Under the pieces are notes generated by a model that saw nothing but the letters and a program-made list of their open reading frames with translations, was not told the origin of the DNA and did no database searches. From JBBTSQ01 sp038078755 (GTDB lineage: Bacteria; Patescibacteriota; Minisyncoccia; Phycocordibacterales; JBAYGS01), in contig JBBTSQ010000033.1 in NCBI GenBank assembly GCA_038078755.1, positions 1 to 37,659 of the forward strand: a stretch of DNA of 37,659 nucleotides, in the 5' to 3' direction. Every line of letters begins with the position of its first letter. The first letter of the stretch is position 1. Position numbers and translations under genes: made by a program. Positions 22,533 to 31,288 of the stretch are shown piece by piece.

Positions 22533-23639
22533 ATGAGTATCATTATTTTTCTATTAGTTTTATCACTTCTAGTCTTTGTTCACGAGCTGGGGCATTTTTC
22601 AGTGGCCAAATTTTTCGGTATTCGAGTCGATGAATTTGCTATTGGTTTTCCGCCAAAAGTAGTATCGGTGAAAAGAGGAGAGACAACCTATGCGTTTAAC
22701 CTACTTCCACTCGGAGGCTATGTCAAAATTTTTGGTGAAAACCCAGAAGAAGAGTCGCTGACCGGTCCCGATAGCGCTCGAAGTTTTGCCAACAAAAACC
22801 GAGGTATTCAGGTGGCGGTGCTCATCGCCGGCATTGCCTGCAACATTATTCTCGCGTGGGTGCTTTTTTCACTCGCACTCGGTATGGGGATGAAGATGGT
22901 GGTGTCGGACTATGCAGGTCACGGCGCGGTGTCTGACCGAAGGGTGGTTGTCACCTCCGTAGCGAAAGATAGTCCCGCATCGAAAGCGAATATAGCGGTG
23001 GGGGACATCATTCAATCGGTGGGTGAATCATTCAAGAAAAATACCCTCTCCGCAGATCTATCCATTGGATCAATCCGTGACACGATCGATCAGTCGTCTG
23101 GTCGCTCTCTCGAAGTGCTTCTCGAACGTGACGGCGCTCCTCGCACAGTGTCTGTCGAAGCGGTCGAGGGGATTGTGCCGGAGCGATTTGCACTCGGTAT
23201 TTCGATGGAAGAAATCGGAACCGTCACGGTGCCGTGGTATCGCGCGCCGATTGATGGGCTGGTCTACACCGGATTTGTCGTTAAACACACAGCGCTTGGT
23301 CTCACTCAATTTTTTAAAGAACTATTTGTTGGCACTGCAGATTTTAATACGGTGGCGGGGCCGGTCGGTATTGCAAAATTGGTATCGGATGCGACCAATG
23401 CCGGTTTTACGTACTTGCTTACTTTTACCGCAATGATCTCGGTCAATTTGGCGCTCTTGAATTTGGTGCCATTCCCCGCGCTCGATGGCGGACGGATTTT
23501 GTTTGTGGGAATCGAAGCAATCATTCGACGACGATTGCCGATCAATGCAGTCAATTGGGTCAATGGCGCCGGGTTTGTCTTGCTTCTGGTATTTATGGCG
23601 GTGATTACGTATCAAGATATTCTCAAGTTTTTTCACTAA
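22533..23639 (+). CDS. rseP: Site-2 protease RseP
   Basis: 368 residues. Membrane-embedded zinc metalloprotease that cuts membrane proteins such as anti-sigma factors after a first cut. The HEXXH motif is HELGHF (residues 19-24) in the first membrane helix. GGYVKIFGE follows. A PDZ domain spans about 120-210 (VVTSVAKDSPASKANIAVGDIIQSVG). The second metal-site motif is NLVPFPALDGGRI near residue 308 in the penultimate helix. Four membrane segments. Follows frr by 50 bases; same operon. Confidence 0.95.
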   Translation: MSIIIFLLVLSLLVFVHELGHFSVAKFFGIRVDEFAIGFPPKVVSVKRGETTYAFNLLPLGGYVKIFGENPEEESLTGPDSARSFANKNRGIQVAVLIAGIACNIILAWVLFSLALGMGMKMVVSDYAGHGAVSDRRVVVTSVAKDSPASKANIAVGDIIQSVGESFKKNTLSADLSIGSIRDTIDQSSGRSLEVLLERDGAPRTVSVEAVEGIVPERFALGISMEEIGTVTVPWYRAPIDGLVYTGFVVKHTALGLTQFFKELFVGTADFNTVAGPVGIAKLVSDATNAGFTYLLTFTAMISVNLALLNLVPFPALDGGRILFVGIEAIIRRRLPINAVNWVNGAGFVLLLVFMAVITYQDILKFFH

Positions 23640-23771
23640 ACAAATATAAGATTCAAGAATTAAGAATATACGCCCCCTCGAGTGCCTCGGGGCAAGCGAT
23701 TTTCGGAGGCGTTTCCCTCATCTTTTTTGTGATTGTCAGTTGTTAGTCTCTTGTCTGTTGTCTGTGTTCTG

Positions 23772-23818
23772 GTATACCCCCACACCTAATTTGGAATAAA
23801 TTAGGTGTGGGGGTATAC
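23772..23818. repeat. Perfect 21-bp inverted repeat over the mraY promoter
   Basis: Arms 23772-23792 and 23798-23818 with a 5-base loop. The right arm contains most of the -10 box of mraY (TATACT, 23814-23819), the left arm the mirror copy GTATAC. Confidence 0.85.
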
Positions 23819-23825
23819 TTTCCCC

Positions 23826-24896
23826 ATGCTTATCGATGTGATCAAGGTATTCATTCCCGCAACGATCGCTTTTACTATTGGCATGCTGGGCACTCCGGCA
23901 TTAACCGCTTTTCTCTACCGCAATGAATTGTGGAAAAAAAAGGCAAAGACTGTAGCGGTCGATGGTGGGGGGACACCGATTTTTAATCAACTGCACGCAC
24001 ACAAAGAGGTGGGGACACCCAAGCTCGGTGGGGTGGTGATCTGGGTTGGCGCACTGGTGACATCACTTTTTTTCTGGGTGATAGACAGTGCAACTTCGAT
24101 TGATATTTTTGCCAAACTCGACTTCGTCAGTCGAGACCAGACATGGATTCCGCTCACCACCCTCGCTATCGGAGGTATTGTCGGAGCCATCGATGATCTC
24201 CTGGATATTCGTGGATCAAAAGATCACAAAGCAGGGGGGCTGTCGCTCACCAAGCGATTGTGGGCAGTGGGCATTGTTGGCTTACTCTGCGCACTCTGGT
24301 TTTATCTAAAATTGGATGTCTCAAGTATCGGCATTCCATTTGCTGACAACCTAGAACTTGGGGTGTTATTTATTCCGTTCTTTATGCTCGTGACACTGGC
24401 ACTCTATTCCGGTGGAGTGATTGACGGCATTGATGGATTGGCCGGAGGATTATTCGCTACCATGTTTACCGCGTACGGAGTGATTGCGTTTTATCAACAA
24501 CAATTCAATCTATCAGCGCTCTGCGCCACTATTGTTGGCGCGCTTCTCGCCTTTCTGTGGTTTAACATTCCACCGGCGCGGTTTTATATGTCGGAAACGG
24601 GCAGTATGGCGCTCACCGTGACTTTAGCAGTGGTGGCATTTATGACCGATGCACTTACGGAGCGTCATGGGCTATTTGTCTTGCCTTTGATCGCACTACC
24701 ACTTTTGGTAACCACTGGATCAGTGATTCTACAACTGCTGTCAAAAAAATATCGGGGGAAAAAAGTGTTTATGGTCGCGCCTCTGCATCATCATTTTGAG
24801 GCGATTGGCTGGCCGGCATACAAAGTCACTATGCGATATTGGGTACTCGGTGTCATGTGCGCGGTGGTCGGAGTGACGGTTGCCCTTTTAGGGTAA
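23826..24896 (+). CDS. mraY: Phospho-MurNAc-pentapeptide translocase
   Basis: 356 residues, ten membrane helices by eye. Transfers phospho-MurNAc-pentapeptide from UDP to undecaprenyl phosphate to form lipid I. HKEVGTPKLGG (family: K..TPTMGG), the DD pair IDDLLDIRG, GVIDGIDGLAGG (family: NLTDGLDGLA) and APLHHHFEAIGW with the histidine cluster are all in the expected order. The ATG at 23826 follows the -10 box TATACT by six bases; a GTG further upstream would lie inside the palindrome. Transcribed independently of rseP as far as promoters show. Confidence 0.95.
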   Translation: MLIDVIKVFIPATIAFTIGMLGTPALTAFLYRNELWKKKAKTVAVDGGGTPIFNQLHAHKEVGTPKLGGVVIWVGALVTSLFFWVIDSATSIDIFAKLDFVSRDQTWIPLTTLAIGGIVGAIDDLLDIRGSKDHKAGGLSLTKRLWAVGIVGLLCALWFYLKLDVSSIGIPFADNLELGVLFIPFFMLVTLALYSGGVIDGIDGLAGGLFATMFTAYGVIAFYQQQFNLSALCATIVGALLAFLWFNIPPARFYMSETGSMALTVTLAVVAFMTDALTERHGLFVLPLIALPLLVTTGSVILQLLSKKYRGKKVFMVAPLHHHFEAIGWPAYKVTMRYWVLGVMCAVVGVTVALLG

Positions 24897-24922
24897 TGGG
24901 GTGATTTTTGACTGTGTGTCAG

Positions 24923-24966
24923 TTAAAGGCTCAACCCAAAATGCTCTGTATGGGTTGAGCCTTTAA
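24923..24966. repeat. 44-nt dispersed hairpin repeat, copy 2
   Basis: Same 15-bp arms and 14-nt loop as 12163-12206, opposite orientation, one mismatch. Followed by AAAAAT; may act as mraY terminator. Confidence 0.85.
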
Positions 24967-25071
24967 AAATCAGACCCCCCGACGTAGCCCGACCCAGTGA
25001 GCCGTTGGAGTTTAAATATGGCTCTATTGAGCCACCTAAACGGCTAAGCCGTTTACATTTTTAGCACTAGA

Positions 25072-25120
25072 AGCCCCAGAAATTGTCTCCCGCGGAGCGA
25101 GACAATTTCTGGGGCTTTCT
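25072..25120 (+). terminator. Terminator between mraY and ftsW
   Basis: Perfect 18-bp stem (25072-25089 with 25099-25116) and a T-rich tail TTCTT. Confidence 0.75.
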
Positions 25121-25173
25121 TCACCCAATCTCCCCGTTTCTTACTTTCCCCATTATGCCGTATACTGTTTTGT

Positions 25174-26265
25174 ATGTCGAAACCGATACACAAACCCTTC
25201 CTAGCAAGCATTGTCGTGCTCGTTGTGGGTGGCTTGTTTATATTTGCTTCGGCCTCGCTCGGACTTCTTGCTCGCGACGGCGCCACATTCACATCGGTGG
25301 CATTTAATCAGATTGTGTTTGGCATCATCGGGGGAAGTATCGCCTGTATCATTACCTCACGCGTCCCCTACAGACGCTGGCGACCCTATAGTTTTTATAT
25401 TTTTATCATTGCTATCGCGCTCAATATTCTCGTGTTAATTCCCGGGGTGGGAGTAAGTCATGGCGGAGCCACACGATGGCTCGATGTGGCGGGGGTCTCG
25501 TTTCAACCGGCTGAATTTCTGAAAATTGCTTTTATTCTGTACTTTGCGGCGTGGTTATCGGGAGTAAAATCAAAAATAGAAGATATTCGGTTTGGAATGA
25601 TACCGACAATTGTTATTATCGGTATTGTGGGAGGACTTTTACTTGCCCAACCAGACACCGACACCTTTTTTATCATCGCACTTTCTGGTATGGCAATGTA
25701 TATCGTCTCGGGAGCACGGTGGCGTGATATCGCCGTTTTTGTGTTAATCGGCTGTATCGGCTTGGGTGCAATCGCCATTACTCGGCCGTATGTGATGAAT
25801 CGCATTACCACCTTTATCAATCCCTCCCACGACCCGCAAGGAGCCGGGTATCAAGTACAACAATCACTGATTGCGATCGGCTCCGGAGGATTACTCGGAA
25901 GAGGGTTTGGTCAGAGCGTGCAAAAATTCAATTATCTGCCCGAACCGATAGGAGACTCTATCTACGCGGTTGCTGGAGAAGAGTTTGGCCTATTAGGATC
26001 AGCGGGGATTATTTGTTTATTTTTATTTTTTACTCTGACCGGATTAACCATTGCCAAAGGTGCCAAAGACGCTTTTGGTAGACTGATAGTGGTCGGAATT
26101 GTTATACTGGTGAGTAGCGGGTCATTTATGAACATTGCTTCAATGCTCGGCTTGATCCCGCTCGGAGGAATTCCACTCTCTTTTATCAGCCACGGTGGGA
26201 CAGCGCTATTTTTTAGTCTAGCAGAAGTCGGTCTGATTATGAATATTTCTCGAGATATTGTATGA
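25174..26265 (+). CDS. ftsW: Lipid II polymerase FtsW (SEDS family)
   Basis: 363 residues with about ten membrane helices. Peptidoglycan glycosyltransferase of the cell-division machinery. HGGATRWLDVAGVSFQPAEF with the SEDS core, QPDTDTF with the catalytic-loop aspartates, NPSHDPQGAGYQVQQS, GEEFGLLG and IPLGGIPLSFISHGGTALF are all family motifs. FtsW rather than RodA is inferred from position between mraY and murG. -10 box TATACT with seven bases to the ATG. Its stop begins the inverted repeat that leads into murG. Confidence 0.9.
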   Translation: MSKPIHKPFLASIVVLVVGGLFIFASASLGLLARDGATFTSVAFNQIVFGIIGGSIACIITSRVPYRRWRPYSFYIFIIAIALNILVLIPGVGVSHGGATRWLDVAGVSFQPAEFLKIAFILYFAAWLSGVKSKIEDIRFGMIPTIVIIGIVGGLLLAQPDTDTFFIIALSGMAMYIVSGARWRDIAVFVLIGCIGLGAIAITRPYVMNRITTFINPSHDPQGAGYQVQQSLIAIGSGGLLGRGFGQSVQKFNYLPEPIGDSIYAVAGEEFGLLGSAGIICLFLFFTLTGLTIAKGAKDAFGRLIVVGIVILVSSGSFMNIASMLGLIPLGGIPLSFISHGGTALFFSLAEVGLIMNISRDIV

Positions 26266-26381
26266 TCCCGTTAGAGACTGCGATCACGATATAACACAAT
26301 ACTATGAAAAAAATCGAGTCGAACATTACTGCCATTAATCTTACACAGGATTCGCTTACTGCGATCTGTCTCTAACGGGAT
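26265..26381. promoter_or_regulatory. murG leader: 14-bp inverted repeat ending on the start codon
   Basis: Arms 26265-26278 and 26368-26381 are perfectly complementary. The left arm starts in the ftsW stop, the right arm covers the first bases of the murG ATG (26380). The 89-base loop carries a possible leader peptide and a TATAAC box. Confidence 0.65.
26304..26375 (+). CDS. Possible 23-residue leader peptide before murG
   Basis: ATG at 26304, eight bases after TATAAC (26290-26295); the frame MKKIESNITAINLTQDSLTA ends with TAA four bases before the murG ATG. A ribosome finishing it would open the right arm of the inverted repeat. Proposed on layout only. Confidence 0.35.
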   Translation: MKKIESNITAINLTQDSLTAICL

Positions 26382-27507
26382 GAAAATTCTTCTTACCGGT
26401 GGGGGCAGTGGGGGACATTTTTACCCAATTATTGCCGTTGCCGAATCAATCAACAAAATTGCTAAAGAGGAGCATCTCCTCGATGCGAAGCTTTTTTATA
26501 TGGCGCCCAGTCCATACAATCCCCGAGCGTTGCTTGAAAACAACATCGCCTTCGTACCCAATCCCGCCGGAAAATTGCGAAGATATTTTTCCCTCCTCAA
26601 TCTTGTCGACATGGTTAAAACGGGGTGGGGGATTATGATGGCAATAGTAAAAGTGTTCAGTATTTTTCCTGACGTGATTTTTAGTAAAGGCGGGTACGCC
26701 AGCTTTCCCGCGCTTGTTGCTGGACGACTATTTCGTATCCCCGTAGTAATTCACGAATCCGACAGCGAACCGGGGCGAGTCAATGCATGGGCAGGGAAGT
26801 TTGCCACCCGTATCGCCATATCCTACAGTGAAGCGGGAGCTTTTTTTCCGATTGAAAAGACTGCGCATACTGGCAATCCTATTCGCAAAGACATTATGAA
26901 CGTCACGCGAGAAGGATCGAAGAAATTTTTAGGCCTTGAAGAACAGGTACCGACCATCGTCATCTTGGGTGGTTCGCAAGGAGCAGCGACCATTAATGAA
27001 ATTCTGATTCAGTCCTTGCCTGATCTCGTCGGTACGGTGCAAATTATTCATCAAACCGGTAAAGTGCACTTTGTGCCGGTAAAAGAGACCGCCACCCTAG
27101 TACTTCAAGGCAACCAGTATGCATCCCGTTATCACCCATTTGAATATATGGATGCGGTGACCATAAAGATGGTCGCTGGTGTTGCTGATCTAATCATCTC
27201 GCGAGCAGGATCAACCATTTTTGAAATTGCGCTGTGGGGAATCCCGAGTATTATCATTCCAATTCCCGAAGCGATTTCTCATGATCAGCGGAAGAATGCC
27301 TTTGCCTATGCACGGACAGGAGCGGCGGTGGTCATTGAAGAAGAAAACTTGTCGCCTCACGTGCTGGTATCTGAAATCAAGCGTCTCGTTGAACACGCTG
27401 ATATCTTGGCAAAGATGAAAGGTGCGACGACCGCATTTGCCCGAAAAGACGCGTCAGACACTATCGCTCGAGAAATCATCTCTATTGCCTTATCTCATGA
27501 AAAATAA
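26380..27507 (+). CDS. murG: UDP-GlcNAc:lipid I N-acetylglucosaminyltransferase
   Basis: 375 residues. Adds GlcNAc to lipid I on the inner membrane face to give lipid II. N-terminal GGGSGGHFYPIIAVAESI, FPDVIFSKGGYASFP, PVVIHESDSEPGRVN, then GGSQGAATIN (the second glycine-rich loop) and the donor-binding SRAGSTIFEIALWGIPSIII with SHDQRKNA. All family landmarks present. The ATG is placed by the GGGSGGH spacing and lies in the right arm of an inverted repeat. No Shine-Dalgarno. Overlaps gltX by 11 bases. Confidence 0.96.
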   Translation: MKILLTGGGSGGHFYPIIAVAESINKIAKEEHLLDAKLFYMAPSPYNPRALLENNIAFVPNPAGKLRRYFSLLNLVDMVKTGWGIMMAIVKVFSIFPDVIFSKGGYASFPALVAGRLFRIPVVIHESDSEPGRVNAWAGKFATRIAISYSEAGAFFPIEKTAHTGNPIRKDIMNVTREGSKKFLGLEEQVPTIVILGGSQGAATINEILIQSLPDLVGTVQIIHQTGKVHFVPVKETATLVLQGNQYASRYHPFEYMDAVTIKMVAGVADLIISRAGSTIFEIALWGIPSIIIPIPEAISHDQRKNAFAYARTGAAVVIEEENLSPHVLVSEIKRLVEHADILAKMKGATTAFARKDASDTIAREIISIALSHEK

Positions 27508-28849
27508 TTCGGAACATACACAAAAAGTTGTCACGCGGTTTGCCCCAAGTCCCACCGGCTTGCTCCATAGTGGCAATTATCGCACCGCGCTGTTTAGCTA
27601 TCTCTATGCCAGACAGCACAGAGGAAAATTTATTCTTCGGATTGAAGATACCGATAGAGCTCGCTCAAAAAAAGAGTACGAGGATAACATCATTGAAAGT
27701 TTGAAGTGGCTTGGCTTGGAGTACGACGCGCTCTATCGACAGTCAGAACAATTAGCAACACATCAAAAATACCTCAATCAATTAATTGCCGACGGTAAGG
27801 CATATATATCAAAAGAACCCGCCCGAGACAGTGAGGGCAAGCCGGTCGCGGATACACTAGTAGAAGTGGTTCGTTTTAAAAATCCCGGCGGTACCGTTCG
27901 GTTCCACGACTTGATACGCGGCGATATTGAAATGGATGTTAGTGACCTAAAGGACTTTGTGATCGCAAAAAATCTCAATGAGCCCCTCTTTCACCTCGCG
28001 GTCGTGGTAGACGATTTCACTATGGGAGTCACCCATATTGTCCGCGGAGAAGATCATATTTCAAATACTCCCCGCCAAATTTTAATCGGGCGAGCTATCG
28101 GCGCGCCAGAACCATACTATGCGCACCTCCCACTGATTTTAGCCGATGATCGAAGTAAACTATCGAAACGAAAAGGAGCGCGGGCTATCACTGAATATCG
28201 AGATCAAGGCTTTCTACCGAGCGCGATGATAAATTACCTCGCATTACTTGGTTGGAACCCAGGCACCGAACAAGAAATTTTGTCTCTGACAGAATTGATC
28301 ACACAATTTGACATGACAAAGATTCAAAAAGGGGGAGCTGTGTTTAGTGAGGTAAAATTGCGATGGATAAACAAAGAGTATATTCGTCTATTACCCGAGG
28401 CCACTCTGATAGAAAAGATTGCTAAAGCCATGCCGGAGCTTTCACTCGACCACGCGACACAGCTAGTACCCATCATTCGAGAGCGCATCAGCACACTTGG
28501 CGATATCGACGCATTCGCACAACAGGGTGAATTTGTATACCTGTATCGCACTCCGGTACTACTCTCCGAAAAATTACTATGGAAAAAAGCGCCTGATATA
28601 TCGGAGACTAAGCGCAGGCTTCAGATGGTTGCTTCTACGTTATCATCACTGACTTCTTGGACGAAATCGGCCATTGAAGAAGCTCTCAAAGAAGTCACCG
28701 CACGGGAAGGGAAGGGGGAAGTACTCTGGCCACTTAGATATGCCCTCACCGGAAAAGACACCTCTCCTGATCCGTTTACCGTCGCCGCGCTTGTCGGCAA
28801 AGATGAGGCGATCAATCGGATACGATTAGCAATTTCGCAACTATCGTGA
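27497..28849 (+). CDS. gltX: Glutamyl-tRNA synthetase
   Basis: 450 residues. Class I aminoacyl-tRNA synthetase that charges tRNA-Glu (and perhaps tRNA-Gln). The HIGH-type motif is HSGN in RFAPSPTGLLHSGNYRTALF, the KMSKS-type loop is KLSKRKG. HLAVVVDDFTMGVTHIVRGEDH is typical. The C-terminal anticodon-binding domain spans about 300-450. The true start is the ATG at 27497 inside the end of murG; 25 upstream codons in frame belong to murG DNA. Its stop overlaps the GTG start of the next gene. Confidence 0.95.
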   Translation: MKNNSEHTQKVVTRFAPSPTGLLHSGNYRTALFSYLYARQHRGKFILRIEDTDRARSKKEYEDNIIESLKWLGLEYDALYRQSEQLATHQKYLNQLIADGKAYISKEPARDSEGKPVADTLVEVVRFKNPGGTVRFHDLIRGDIEMDVSDLKDFVIAKNLNEPLFHLAVVVDDFTMGVTHIVRGEDHISNTPRQILIGRAIGAPEPYYAHLPLILADDRSKLSKRKGARAITEYRDQGFLPSAMINYLALLGWNPGTEQEILSLTELITQFDMTKIQKGGAVFSEVKLRWINKEYIRLLPEATLIEKIAKAMPELSLDHATQLVPIIRERISTLGDIDAFAQQGEFVYLYRTPVLLSEKLLWKKAPDISETKRRLQMVASTLSSLTSWTKSAIEEALKEVTAREGKGEVLWPLRYALTGKDTSPDPFTVAALVGKDEAINRIRLAISQLS

Positions 28850-30123
28850 ACAGAGAGATCTCCCAATACATACAAAGATTTCTAATTCTTGTGTGTGTGG
28901 TAGTGCCACTTTTGGTATGTGCTGATACAAAAAGCGAGCTCGAACAAAAGATCAAAGAACGGAATCAAGCCATTGCCGCACTCGAAAAAGAAATTGCCCA
29001 AGTCAAAAATGAGATCGACACGGCGAGCACGCAGGTAAAAAGTCTTGAGGGATACATCAAGACGCTTGATTTAACGATCAATAAGTTAAACAAGGACAGT
29101 AGGGTGGCTGAAAATCAAATCGTGGCCACTACCTACAAAATCGAGAGCTTAACCGAATCTATTGAAGACAAAACTAAGACCATCGACCACAATCGACGAG
29201 CGATTGCATTGCTCCTGCGAGATATCAGAAAAAATGATGATCAGACATTGGTCAGCGCCGTACTCGGGACATACACACTTTCAAGTATATGGAACGCCAT
29301 TGATACTGCCAACACAGTGACAGACGCTATTGCCGAAAAGACTCACGAGATTACGACTGCTAAGACACAGCTCGAGACTGCCAAACAGGCGCAAGAAAAA
29401 GCGCGAGTGGAACTCGAACAATACAAAAAAGACTTGGTGGCTAAACAGACGATTATTGCCGGCAATAAAAAAGAAAAAGCGGTGGTGCTGAAAGATACTA
29501 AAAATAAAGAATCGGCATATAAAGCGTTGCTCGACAAAAAAGAAGCCCTGAAAGAAGCATTCGAAAATGAACTGACCCAGTACGAGTCAGAATTGAAGCT
29601 GGCGGTTGATGTAAGTAAGCTCCCGTCTGTCGGCACAGGCGTATTATCATGGCCACTCGACGGTGTGAAAATCACGCAGTACTTTGGCAACACGCCGTTT
29701 GCCACCAAAAATCCGCAAATTTATAGCAGTAGGGGACACAATGGGGTTGATTTTCGAGCATCGACGGGGACAAAAATAAAAGCGGCGCTATCGGGCACGG
29801 TTGCTGGTGTGGGGAACACGGACAATTTTGCGGGATGTTATTCGTATGGAAAATGGGTTTTGATTACACACGGCAATGGCCTGTCGACACTCTATGCGCA
29901 CCTCTCATATATCGGGGTCAATCAAGGAGACAAAGTGACCACTGGACAGACAATCGGCTATTCCGGAAATACCGGGTATTCTACCGGCCCGCATTTGCAT
30001 TTTGGGGTCTACGCCAGCCAAGGTGTGCAGATTATTACTTATAGCAAGAGCAAAAATTGTCATAACGCGGTCATTCCGATTGCTGATCCAAAAGCATATT
30101 TGAATCCGTTGTCATACCTGTAG
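28846..30123 (+). CDS. EnvC-like M23 peptidase with coiled coil
   Basis: 425 residues, start GTG overlapping the gltX stop (GTGA). Membrane or signal helix at about 9-26, then a long coiled coil (about 28-260, heptads of K/E/L/I), then a LytM/M23 domain (about 270-425). Zinc ligands are visible in GHNGVDF and GPHLHFGV, with the middle part TLYAHLS. It resembles EnvC/NlpD proteins that cut or activate cutting of peptidoglycan at division; since the histidines are intact it may be an active endopeptidase. Translational coupling to gltX is odd in function but common in compact genomes. Confidence 0.9.
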   Translation: MNREISQYIQRFLILVCVVVPLLVCADTKSELEQKIKERNQAIAALEKEIAQVKNEIDTASTQVKSLEGYIKTLDLTINKLNKDSRVAENQIVATTYKIESLTESIEDKTKTIDHNRRAIALLLRDIRKNDDQTLVSAVLGTYTLSSIWNAIDTANTVTDAIAEKTHEITTAKTQLETAKQAQEKARVELEQYKKDLVAKQTIIAGNKKEKAVVLKDTKNKESAYKALLDKKEALKEAFENELTQYESELKLAVDVSKLPSVGTGVLSWPLDGVKITQYFGNTPFATKNPQIYSSRGHNGVDFRASTGTKIKAALSGTVAGVGNTDNFAGCYSYGKWVLITHGNGLSTLYAHLSYIGVNQGDKVTTGQTIGYSGNTGYSTGPHLHFGVYASQGVQIITYSKSKNCHNAVIPIADPKAYLNPLSYL

Positions 30124-30137
30124 GACAAACTCACAAT

Positions 30138-30161
30138 TGACAATAGACAACTCACAATCAG
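30138..30161 (+). repeat. 24-nt dispersed repeat, copy 1
   Basis: Identical to the reverse complement of 35152-35175. Member of a low-complexity family of TTGTNAG-type words found in at least six spacers. Confidence 0.8.
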
Positions 30162-30270
30162 AAAAAGAAAAAGGCGAGCGGAGTACCGCTCGCCCTTGCG
30201 AAAAAGAACATATTGTAACTGACTCAGTATCGGCGGAGGCCGATTCTTCTACAAAAAAGTCTACCCCGGT

Positions 30271-30310
30271 GTCTCGCTTATTCTCGAGTCTGCGAGGGAA
30301 TAAGCGAGAC
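30271..30310. terminator. Long hairpin, likely minus-strand terminator
   Basis: 13-bp stem GTCTCGCTTATTC/GAATAAGCGAGAC plus inner CTCG/CGAG; on the minus strand six T follow after AGACTT. Confidence 0.5.
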
Positions 30311-30393
30311 TAGACTTTAATTCACCCCACATTCGGGATGTTCCTTATTCTATTTAACCCTTATTTTAGGCCATATATTGACGATACCCTAAT

Positions 30394-30417
30394 AATATGG
30401 CTCTATAGAGCCATATT
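30394..30417. repeat. 24-bp palindrome AATATGGCTCTA/TAGAGCCATATT
   Basis: Perfect, no loop. Related copies at 17881, 25016 and 33298. Confidence 0.75.
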
Positions 30418-30424
30418 TCAGTCC

Positions 30425-30461
30425 AACGGCTCAACCAGTCTCTGGTTGAGCCGTTTGGTGT
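30425..30461 (+). terminator. Terminator of the GGCTCAACC type
   Basis: Arms AACGGCTCAACCAG/CTGGTTGAGCCGTT with loop TCT, tail TTTGGTGTTTTT. Confidence 0.65.
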
Positions 30462-30564
30462 TTTTCCATATTCATGAATCGTGAATCTGTATTCATACAT
30501 CGGGCTTCACAAAGATATACACATTTAGTTTTTAAAAAATGTAGAAAGACCGTATACTAAAGTA

Positions 30565-30879
30565 ATGATGCACATCAATAAACAGAGCGGACTTGTTCGG
30601 ACGATTTTGATTATCATTGTTGCTATTTTAATCATAAGCTACTTTGGAATCGACATTAAAGGTCTGGTCGAAGCTCCGGGTACTCAAAATAACATCGGCT
30701 ATGTGGTGGGATGGGTGATGTATGTATGGACAAACTACCTTGAGAAGCCCTACAACTACCTTTGGCACGATATCTTTGTCGATAAAATATGGGCGCAATT
30801 CCTAGATACGCTGGATATCATCAAGACTGGAGGTAATCCGAATCCCGCAGGGCCACGTGTAGACGGACTCGCTCGGTAA
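30565..30879 (+). CDS. Small membrane-anchored protein
   Basis: 104 residues. One membrane helix (about 11-30, LVRTILIIIVAILIISYFGI), then an outward or cytoplasmic part with ENxGYV-like QNNIGYVVGWVMYVWTNYLEKPYNYLW, a second hydrophobic aromatic stretch. The end is disordered and glycine/proline-rich. A type often met in Parcubacteria, function unknown. -10 box TATACT lies six bases before the ATG. A 19-bp inverted repeat begins in its stop codon. Confidence 0.75.
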   Translation: MMHINKQSGLVRTILIIIVAILIISYFGIDIKGLVEAPGTQNNIGYVVGWVMYVWTNYLEKPYNYLWHDIFVDKIWAQFLDTLDIIKTGGNPNPAGPRVDGLAR

Positions 30880-30965
30880 TTCAATATAAATGCACGCATA
30901 AAACCCTGCTGGGTTTTTGCTCTGCTCGGCTACCCGCCTGCGCAAGGCATTTATATTGAATTACC
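30875..30965. repeat. 19-bp inverted repeat with inner terminator-like hairpin
   Basis: Arms 30875-30893 and 30947-30965 are perfectly complementary; the 53-nt loop contains AAACCC-TGCT-GGGTTTTT. The left arm includes the stop codon of the upstream gene. Confidence 0.8.
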
Positions 30966-31288
30966 TCGCTCTCTTGTATTAATGTACAAAAGATATATTG
31001 TGCGACATTGTATCCTTAGGAGCGCTAGCGACTTAGGAGACAACTAGTACTCCTGTGGTGCGACATCATACCATTGGGACCCTCCCACAATACTCCTTCC
31101 ACTCACCTCACCTTCCTACCCAAAATTACTTGTAAACTACGCCCACTGAATCACCCCGAGATCAACCTTCAATAATCTCGCGCGCTACGCAGAGCAATCA
31201 TTTTTTCTGAACTAATATCTAAAAAAGAAAAAGCGCTGGTACACATAGTGTCAGCACTTCAATTGCATTTTCATGTGGAAAAGATGTT
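30966..31288. other. Spacer without a gene
   Basis: Contains a pair of TGCGACAT words (31010 and 31061 regions) and CTTAGGAG repeats, and at its right end the terminator of the minus-strand gene. Nothing coding seen. Confidence 0.5.
31221..31258 (-). terminator. Terminator of the gene at 31289
   Basis: Minus-strand AGTGCTG-ACAC/GTGT-A-CCAGCGCT then a long T-rich tail. Confidence 0.7.

Larger units (their letters stand above)
24897..25173. other. Hairpin-rich spacer between mraY and ftsW
   Basis: Holds the 44-nt dispersed repeat (24923-24966), a GGCTCTATTGAGCC palindrome (25019-25032), AAACGGCTAAGCCGTTT (25038-25054), a terminator (25072-25120) and the ftsW promoter box. No gene. Confidence 0.7.
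30124..30564. other. Repeat-filled spacer
   Basis: No gene in 440 bases. It holds the 24-nt repeat (30138-30161), a stem at 30173-30194, a large stem at 30271-30310 with outer arms AAGTCTA/TAGACTT, a 24-bp palindrome (30394-30417), a terminator-like stem at 30425-30461 and ATTCATGA-type repeats near 30473. The first two stems have T-runs only on the minus strand. Confidence 0.65.
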
